Positions 6,157-10,752 of a stretch of DNA of 10,752 nucleotides are shown here, piece by piece. A program made the position numbers and the translations under genes. The notes under the pieces were generated by a model, which saw only the letters and a list, made by a program, of their open reading frames with translations, was not told the origin of the DNA and did not search any database. Within the stretch, counting starts at the first letter, position 1. Every line of letters starts with the position of its first letter. This DNA comes from Limnohabitans sp. (GTDB lineage: Bacteria > Pseudomonadota > Gammaproteobacteria > Burkholderiales > Burkholderiaceae_C): assembly GCA_009693225.1 (NCBI GenBank), contig SHXP01000061.1, positions 1-10,752 on the forward strand. Direction: 5' to 3'.

Positions 6157-9100
6157 ATGAACGCCCCCCTGCCCGAACACATTCGCAAAGCCCTGGAAAC
6201 CGTACAACTCGACGACAAATACTCACTCGAGCATGGTCGCGCTTTCATGAGCGGGGTGCAGGCGCTGGTACGTTTGCCCATGTTGCAGCGCCAGCGTGAC
6301 CAGTTGGCCGGTAAAAACACGGCCGGTTTCATCAGCGGTTACCGTGGTTCACCGCTGGGCAATTACGACCAGGCGTTGTGGAGCGCGCGCAAGCATTTGC
6401 AGGCCCAGCACATCGTGTTCCAGCCCGGTGTCAACGAAGAACTTGCAGCCACCGCCTTATGGGGCACGCAGCAGCTGGGCTTTGCGCCGCCGGGCAACAA
6501 CAAATTTGACGGCGTGTTCGGCATCTGGTATGGCAAGGGCCCGGGCGTGGACCGCACCTCGGACGTGTTCAAGCATTGCAATATGGCGGGCACCACTCCC
6601 TGGGGCGGCGTGCTGGCGATTGCCGGTGACGACCATGTGTCCAAGAGCAGCACGGCGGCCCACCAAAGCGACCATATTTTCAAAGCCTGCGGCCTGCCGG
6701 TGTTTTTCCCGGCCTCGGTGCAGGAGGTGCTGGACTTTGGTTTGCACGGGTTTGCGATGAGTCGCTTTGCAGGCGTGTGGGCCGGCATGAAAACCATCCA
6801 GGAAATTGTCGAGTCCAGCGCCACGGTCGATATCGACCCGCAGGGCCTACAAATTGTGATCCCTGAGTTCGACATGCCGCCCGGCGGTGTGCACATCCGC
6901 TGGCCGGACGATGCGCTGTCGCAGGAAGCGCGTCTGTTCAATTACAAATGGTATGCGGCGCTGGCCTATATACGCGCCAACCGTTTGAACCACACCGTGA
7001 TTCGCGGCCCGCACGACCGCTTCGGCCTGATAGCCAGCGGCAAGGCGTACAACGACACGCGCCAGGCCCTGCTCGATCTGGGGCTGGACGACAACACCTG
7101 CAAACGCTTAGGCATCCGGGTGCACAAGGTCGGCGTGGTCTGGCCCTTAGAGTCGCAAAGCACGCGCGAATTCGCCGAAGGCTTGCAGGAAATCGTCGTG
7201 GTGGAAGAAAAACGCCAGCTCATCGAATATCAGCTGAAAGAAGAGCTGTACAACTGGCCCGACGCCAAGCGCCCGCGCGTGCTGGGCAAGTTTGATCAGG
7301 TCGAGGGCGACAGCGGCGGCGAATGGTCGGCGCCGAACCCGATCAGCCACACGCTGCTGCGCTCAAACGCAGACTTGACGCCTGCTTTGATCGCGCAGGC
7401 GATCGCCAAACGCCTGAAAAAAATGGGCCTGGATGTCGACACAACCACCCGCATAGACGCTCAACTCGCGGTGCTCGAAGCCAAAAGCCAAGCCATGCAG
7501 GTGCTCGAGATCAAGGCCGACAGACAGCCCTGGTTTTGTTCGGGTTGCCCGCACAACACGTCCACCAAAGTGCCTGAGGGCTCACGCGCCATGGCCGGCA
7601 TCGGTTGCCATTTCATGTCGCTGTGGATGGACCGCAGCACTACCGGTTTCACGCAAATGGGCGGCGAGGGCGTGCCCTGGGTCGGCCAGCAGCCGTTCAG
7701 CAACGACCTGCACATATTTGCCAATATCGGCGACGGCACTTATTTCCACAGCGGCATTCTGGCGGTGCGCCAAAGCGTGGCTGCAGGCGTGAACATCACT
7801 TACAAAATTCTGTACAACGATGCGGTCGCCATGACCGGCGGCCAGCCGATCGGTGAGCGCGCCGAAGGCCACAGCGTCATTCAAATCGCGCAAAGCATGC
7901 GCGCCGAGGGCGCCAAACGCATCGTCATCGTCACCGACGAGCCTGAAAAATACGAGCCTGTCGGCAAAAACGGCTTGCCCGGTACGCCCTTGGGCCTGCC
8001 AGAAGGAGTCGCCGTAGAACACCGGGACGAGCTGGACCGGGTGCAGCGCAGCATGCGCGAGATCAAAGGTTGCACCGTCATCATTTATGACCAGACCTGC
8101 GCCACCGAAAAACGCCGTCGCCGCAAACGCGGCACCATGGTCGACCCGGCGGTACGCGTCGTTATCAACGAAGCGGTGTGCGAGGGTTGCGGCGACTGCA
8201 GCTCGCAAAGCAATTGTCTGAGTGTCGAGCCGCTGGAAACCGAACACGGCCGCAAGCGCAGCATCAACCAGAGCACTTGCAACAAAGACCAAAGCTGCGT
8301 CAAAGGCTTTTGCCCGAGCTTTGTGACCGTCGAGGGCGGTCAGTTGCGCAAGAAAAACACGAGCAGCGACCGTCGCGAGCCTTCGCTGCTGGGCGACCTG
8401 CCCGAGCCGGAACTGCCCTCGCTCACGCGCGGCGTTTATCCGGGCGGTTACGGCATTGTGGTGGCAGGTGTCGGCGGCACCGGTGTCATCACCATCGGGC
8501 AGTTGCTCGGCATGGCGGCGCATATGGAGGGCAAGGGCATCGTCACCCAGGATTCAGCCGGGCTGGCGCAAAAAGGCGGCGCCACCTGGAGCCATGTGCT
8601 GATTGCACAGCACCAGGACGATATCCGCACCACGCGCGTGTCCACCGCCGCTGCGGATTTGATCCTGGGCTGCGACCCCATCGTCACCGCCGGCAAGGAA
8701 ACCATGGTGCGCATGCGCCCCGGGCGCACCCGCGTGGCCATCAACGGACTGGCGACCCCGACGGCGGCGTTTGTGAAAAACGGCGCTTGGGCCAACCCCA
8801 GCGACAGCTGCCTTGAGGACATTCTGCAAGCGGTCGGCAACGAGCCACGCAACATGGGCGCGTTTGACGCCAACCAGGTGTCGACCCAGTTGCTCGGCGA
8901 CAGCATTTTCATCAACCCCATGGTGATGGGCTTTGCCTGGCAGCGCGGCTGGATACCGCTGACGCAAGAGGCGATATTGCGCGCCATCGAACTCAACGGT
9001 GTACAGGTTGAGGCCAACCGCCAGGCGTTTTTGTGGGGCCGCTGGTGTGCCCACGACCTGGCCAAAGTACAGGCGCTGACACAGCCGGTGCAGATGGTGA

Positions 9101-9729
9101 ACTTCAAAGCGCGTGAATCCTTGCAGTCCATCCTGCAAAAACGTATGGTCTGGCTTGAGCAGTACCAGGACAAGGCTTACGCCAAACAATACATGTCATT
9201 TGTGCAGGATGTGCAGCAGAAAACCTCGGCGCAGGTGGCTGAAGCCGTGGCTCGCAGTCTGTACAAGTTGATGGCGTACAAGGACGAGTACGAGGTCGCG
9301 CGTTTGCATGCCGACCCGGTCTTTCTCAAGCGCATTGCCGATCAGTTTGAGGGCGATTTCAGCCTCAACTACCACCTGGCGCCGCCTTTGCTGGCCAAGA
9401 AAAACGACAAGGGCGAGCTGGTTAAACAAAAATTCGGACCCTCTATGCTGACCGGGTTCAAACTGCTGTCGCGCCTGCGCTTTTTGCGCGGCGGTGTGTT
9501 CGATGTGTTCGGCTACACCGAAGAGCGGCGCACCGAGCGTGCGTTGACCGACCAGTACAAGGCCAGCATCACCGAGGTGATGGCGTCATTCACCCCGGAT
9601 AAGCACGCACTCGCACTTGAGATCGCCCGCATTCCGGAAAAGATCAAGGGCTATGGCCACGTCAAGGAACGCCACCTCAAAGCCGCGCGCGAGCAATGGG
9701 ATGGACTCTTGCATGCCTGGCGCGCCTGA
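6157..9729 (+). CDS. Indolepyruvate ferredoxin oxidoreductase family protein (fused alpha/beta/gamma, TPP and Fe-S)
   Basis: A 1190-residue fused 2-oxoacid:ferredoxin oxidoreductase. This family oxidatively decarboxylates aryl-pyruvates (indolepyruvate, phenylpyruvate) with CoA to aryl-acetyl-CoA, passing electrons to ferredoxin; aryl-acetyl-CoA can feed phenylacetate-type catabolism. The N-terminal pyrimidine-binding domain has SGYRGSPLGNYD (60-71). FCSGCPHN with Cys461, Cys464 and later Cys484 precedes the TPP-site GDGTYFHSG (525-533). A cysteine-rich middle block holds Cys675, 678, 681, 687, 708, 714 and 719. A gamma-type domain starts at VVAGVGGTGVITIGQ (768-782) with QDSAGLAQKGG (798-808). 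The C-terminal region (about 1050-1180, FDVFGYTEERRTER) matches the DUF6537-type tail of this fused bacterial form. It is cytoplasmic. The GGAG before the ATG supports the start. The exact keto-acid substrate is not determined by sequence. Confidence 0.94.
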   Translation: MNAPLPEHIRKALETVQLDDKYSLEHGRAFMSGVQALVRLPMLQRQRDQLAGKNTAGFISGYRGSPLGNYDQALWSARKHLQAQHIVFQPGVNEELAATALWGTQQLGFAPPGNNKFDGVFGIWYGKGPGVDRTSDVFKHCNMAGTTPWGGVLAIAGDDHVSKSSTAAHQSDHIFKACGLPVFFPASVQEVLDFGLHGFAMSRFAGVWAGMKTIQEIVESSATVDIDPQGLQIVIPEFDMPPGGVHIRWPDDALSQEARLFNYKWYAALAYIRANRLNHTVIRGPHDRFGLIASGKAYNDTRQALLDLGLDDNTCKRLGIRVHKVGVVWPLESQSTREFAEGLQEIVVVEEKRQLIEYQLKEELYNWPDAKRPRVLGKFDQVEGDSGGEWSAPNPISHTLLRSNADLTPALIAQAIAKRLKKMGLDVDTTTRIDAQLAVLEAKSQAMQVLEIKADRQPWFCSGCPHNTSTKVPEGSRAMAGIGCHFMSLWMDRSTTGFTQMGGEGVPWVGQQPFSNDLHIFANIGDGTYFHSGILAVRQSVAAGVNITYKILYNDAVAMTGGQPIGERAEGHSVIQIAQSMRAEGAKRIVIVTDEPEKYEPVGKNGLPGTPLGLPEGVAVEHRDELDRVQRSMREIKGCTVIIYDQTCATEKRRRRKRGTMVDPAVRVVINEAVCEGCGDCSSQSNCLSVEPLETEHGRKRSINQSTCNKDQSCVKGFCPSFVTVEGGQLRKKNTSSDRREPSLLGDLPEPELPSLTRGVYPGGYGIVVAGVGGTGVITIGQLLGMAAHMEGKGIVTQDSAGLAQKGGATWSHVLIAQHQDDIRTTRVSTAAADLILGCDPIVTAGKETMVRMRPGRTRVAINGLATPTAAFVKNGAWANPSDSCLEDILQAVGNEPRNMGAFDANQVSTQLLGDSIFINPMVMGFAWQRGWIPLTQEAILRAIELNGVQVEANRQAFLWGRWCAHDLAKVQALTQPVQMVNFKARESLQSILQKRMVWLEQYQDKAYAKQYMSFVQDVQQKTSAQVAEAVARSLYKLMAYKDEYEVARLHADPVFLKRIADQFEGDFSLNYHLAPPLLAKKNDKGELVKQKFGPSMLTGFKLLSRLRFLRGGVFDVFGYTEERRTERALTDQYKASITEVMASFTPDKHALALEIARIPEKIKGYGHVKERHLKAAREQWDGLLHAWRA

Positions 9730-9750
9730 TGTCAGGGCCAGCCCCCGGGT

Positions 9751-9764
9751 GCGGCCCGGGCCGC
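9751..9764. repeat. 14-bp perfect palindrome between the oxidoreductase and the agmatinase
   Basis: GCGGCCCGGGCCGC is a perfect palindrome starting 22 bases after the oxidoreductase stop. A further CCCGGG lies just upstream at 9744-9749. There is no downstream T-run, so a classical intrinsic terminator is not supported, although a GC-rich RNA structure is likely. It is separated by six bases from the next palindrome. Confidence 0.5.
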
Positions 9765-9770
9765 TTGCGG

Positions 9771-9784
9771 GCTTGTGCACAAGC
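9771..9784. repeat. 14-bp perfect palindrome just upstream of the agmatinase start, candidate operator
   Basis: GCTTGTGCACAAGC is a perfect palindrome ending 11 bases before the ATG at 9796. A second GCTTG at 9763-9767 lets CCGCTTG (9761-9767) pair instead with CAAGCGG (9780-9786), so two mutually exclusive hairpins are possible. The TTGTGCACAA core has the symmetry expected of a dimeric helix-turn-helix regulator site. No regulator is encoded in the window. Confidence 0.45.
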
Positions 9785-9795
9785 GGTGTTTGCCG

Positions 9796-10509
9796 ATGAA
9801 GCCGGCCGCGCATGACGGCTTTCCCTATGCCTTGAACGTCAACCGGTTTATCGGTGCTGCGCCGCTGTCCGGTCAAGCCTTTACCGTGGTTGGCGTGCCT
9901 TGGGACGGCGCAGTCACCCACCGGCCCGGCGCACGTTTCGGGCCGCAAGCCATTCGCCGGGCCAGCTTGATGCTGTGTGACGCGGCCCACCCCTTGTTCA
10001 ATGTCAGTGCGCAAGCGTTGCTGGGCGGTGCGGGGGACATGCACTTGTCCAACGCCGCCGGTTTGGCGGTGGCCCGGGACCAGATACGCGCACAGGCAGG
10101 CGCTTTGATCGCGCGCCATCACACGGTGTTTCTGGGCGGCGATCACTTCATCACCTTGGCGGTGCTGCAAGCTATGCACGCGCAACACGGCCCTGTGGCC
10201 ATGGTGCATTTCGATGCCCATTGCGACACCTGGCAAGACCATTTCGGCGAACCCTTGGGTCACGGCATCTGGACATACGAGGCGATCAAGCAAGGCCTGG
10301 TGTTGCCTCAAAAAACCGTGCACATCGGCTTGCGCTCCGGTGGCCGACGCGAAGCCCGCGGCTATGTGCAATCGCAAGGCGGCTTGATCATAGGCATGGA
10401 CTGTGTCGAAGTCGCGCCGGCCTATGACCATGCCGAATTGACCGCCAACGCCGCGGCCACCCTGGTGTGGACGTATTTGTTTGCGCAAGTCGCCAAGCGC
10501 TTTGGCTGA
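9796..10509 (+). CDS. speB: Agmatinase/ureohydrolase family protein with internal deletion of a metal-binding block
   Basis: A 237-residue arginase/agmatinase-family protein, whose relatives hydrolyse agmatine or similar guanidino compounds to an amine and urea using two Mn ions. Visible ligands are His117 (GGDHFITL) and Asp140, His142, Asp144 (HFDAHCDTW). The C-terminal GMDCVEVAPAYDHAE (200-214) is also intact. The expected block between them, with the FDIDxLDPAFAPGTGTP motif that supplies two further Asp ligands, is absent: HIGLRS is followed after about 17 residues by GMDCVEV. Compared from memory with E. coli SpeB (306 residues), about 69 residues are missing, in frame. It is therefore probably inactive as a hydrolase, unless the sequence is misassembled. 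The ATG at 9796 is preferred over a GTG at 9775 that lies inside a palindrome. Six bases separate it from the next gene. Confidence 0.85.
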   Translation: MKPAAHDGFPYALNVNRFIGAAPLSGQAFTVVGVPWDGAVTHRPGARFGPQAIRRASLMLCDAAHPLFNVSAQALLGGAGDMHLSNAAGLAVARDQIRAQAGALIARHHTVFLGGDHFITLAVLQAMHAQHGPVAMVHFDAHCDTWQDHFGEPLGHGIWTYEAIKQGLVLPQKTVHIGLRSGGRREARGYVQSQGGLIIGMDCVEVAPAYDHAELTANAAATLVWTYLFAQVAKRFG

Positions 10510-10515
10510 AAACCC

Positions 10516-10752
10516 ATGGACCTGAAGCACAAAAACCGGCTGGTCGGGGCGGATAACTATTACGAAACCACGGTCACGCTTGAACCCTCGGTTGCGCCCT
10601 TACAAGACCATTTGCAGGCAGATGCGCTGGTCATTGGCGGCGGGCTGGCCGGCTTGAGCGCCGCCATCGCGCTGGCCGAACGCGGCATGCAGGTGGTGCT
10701 CCTGGAAGCGCAGCGCGTGTGCCAGGGACCGTCAGGGCGCAACGGCGGCCAG
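10516..10752 (+). CDS. FAD-dependent oxidoreductase, gamma-glutamylputrescine oxidase-like (partial, runs off right edge)
   Basis: The frame opens at an ATG at 10516 and gives 79 residues to the window edge. It carries the FAD-binding dinucleotide fold VIGGGLAGLSAA (39-50), an acidic strand end VVLLEA (60-65, Glu64), and GPSGRNGGQ (71-79). The SGRNGGQ signature is typical of D-amino-acid-oxidase-fold amine oxidases such as PuuB and OrdL, which oxidise gamma-glutamylputrescine or related secondary amines. About 30 residues precede the Rossmann fold, as in PuuB. It begins six bases after the agmatinase-family gene, so the two are almost certainly one operon; the product of agmatine hydrolysis, putrescine, is the precursor of the PuuB substrate. 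The substrate cannot be fixed from this fragment. No clear Shine-Dalgarno sequence is visible, so coupling to the upstream gene is plausible. Confidence 0.88.
   Translation, partial: MDLKHKNRLVGADNYYETTVTLEPSVAPLQDHLQADALVIGGGLAGLSAAIALAERGMQVVLLEAQRVCQGPSGRNGGQ

Noticed and set aside
7582..8523. A 313-residue open frame on the minus strand inside the ferredoxin oxidoreductase gene
   Set aside because: It is antisense to a clearly coding, motif-rich region, has no recognisable domain, and is rich in Ala, Arg, His and Val as expected for a shadow frame in high-GC coding DNA.
9741..9764. An intrinsic terminator after the ferredoxin oxidoreductase
   Set aside because: The GC-rich symmetry is strong but no run of T follows; read-through into the agmatinase gene remains possible.
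9730..9795. A guanidine-II (mini-ykkC) riboswitch before the ureohydrolase gene
   Set aside because: That class needs two hairpins with ACGR loops. The leader contains no ACG at all, so the palindromes there are something else.
10330..10410. A frameshift as the explanation for the missing agmatinase block
   Set aside because: The protein continues in the same frame into GMDCVEVAPAYD, and the spacing leaves no room for the roughly 207 bases that would encode the missing block in any frame.
9586..10530. A 314-residue open frame on the minus strand across the agmatinase-family gene
   Set aside because: It spans the end of one real gene, an intergenic gap and all of another on the opposite strand, and shows no domain; it is a GC-driven shadow.

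Overview
The window looks like ordinary chromosomal DNA of a betaproteobacterium, most likely Burkholderiales/Comamonadaceae. This rests on the high GC content, tight gene packing, the Burkholderiales-style ExoIII/orotate phosphoribosyltransferase divergent pair, and a fused indolepyruvate:ferredoxin oxidoreductase of about 1190 residues. The assignment is by protein resemblance from memory, not by a search. I see no rRNA, tRNA, CRISPR array, insertion sequence or phage gene.

Left half, all on the minus strand and read right to left: ExoIII-family nuclease (5382-4579), ribosome-rescue hydrolase ArfB (4467-4060), EthA-like flavin (Baeyer-Villiger type) monooxygenase (3985-2549), glyoxalase-II-like metallo-beta-lactamase-fold hydrolase (2498-1860), epoxide-hydrolase-like alpha/beta hydrolase (1876-986), and a P-loop ATPase with a DUF4143-type C-terminus (916 to beyond the left edge). 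The monooxygenase and the two hydrolases are close together or overlapping and could be co-transcribed. The ATPase sits behind an AT-rich gap and may have its own promoter.

Right half, all on the plus strand: pyrE (5381-6079), head to head with the nuclease so that the two possible ATG codons share one CATG; a large indolepyruvate ferredoxin oxidoreductase (6157-9729); an agmatinase-family protein (9796-10509); and the start of a FAD-dependent oxidoreductase resembling gamma-glutamylputrescine oxidase (10516 to beyond the right edge). The last two form a likely amine (agmatine/putrescine type) catabolic operon. The ferredoxin oxidoreductase handles aryl-pyruvates from aromatic amino acids, so the right side leans towards nitrogen-compound catabolism.

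The most notable oddity is the agmatinase. It is about 69 residues shorter than E. coli SpeB. The missing block is internal and carries the conserved Asp-x-Asp metal-ligand motif, while everything on either side is intact and in frame. Other points worth a look are a His-to-Tyr change in the Baeyer-Villiger fingerprint of the monooxygenase, two adjacent 14-bp perfect palindromes just upstream of the agmatinase, a palindrome at the putative promoter of the oxidoreductase, and the parallel between this nuclease/pyrE pair and the crc/pyrE locus of Pseudomonas. I did not find a convincing wholly new multi-gene system.
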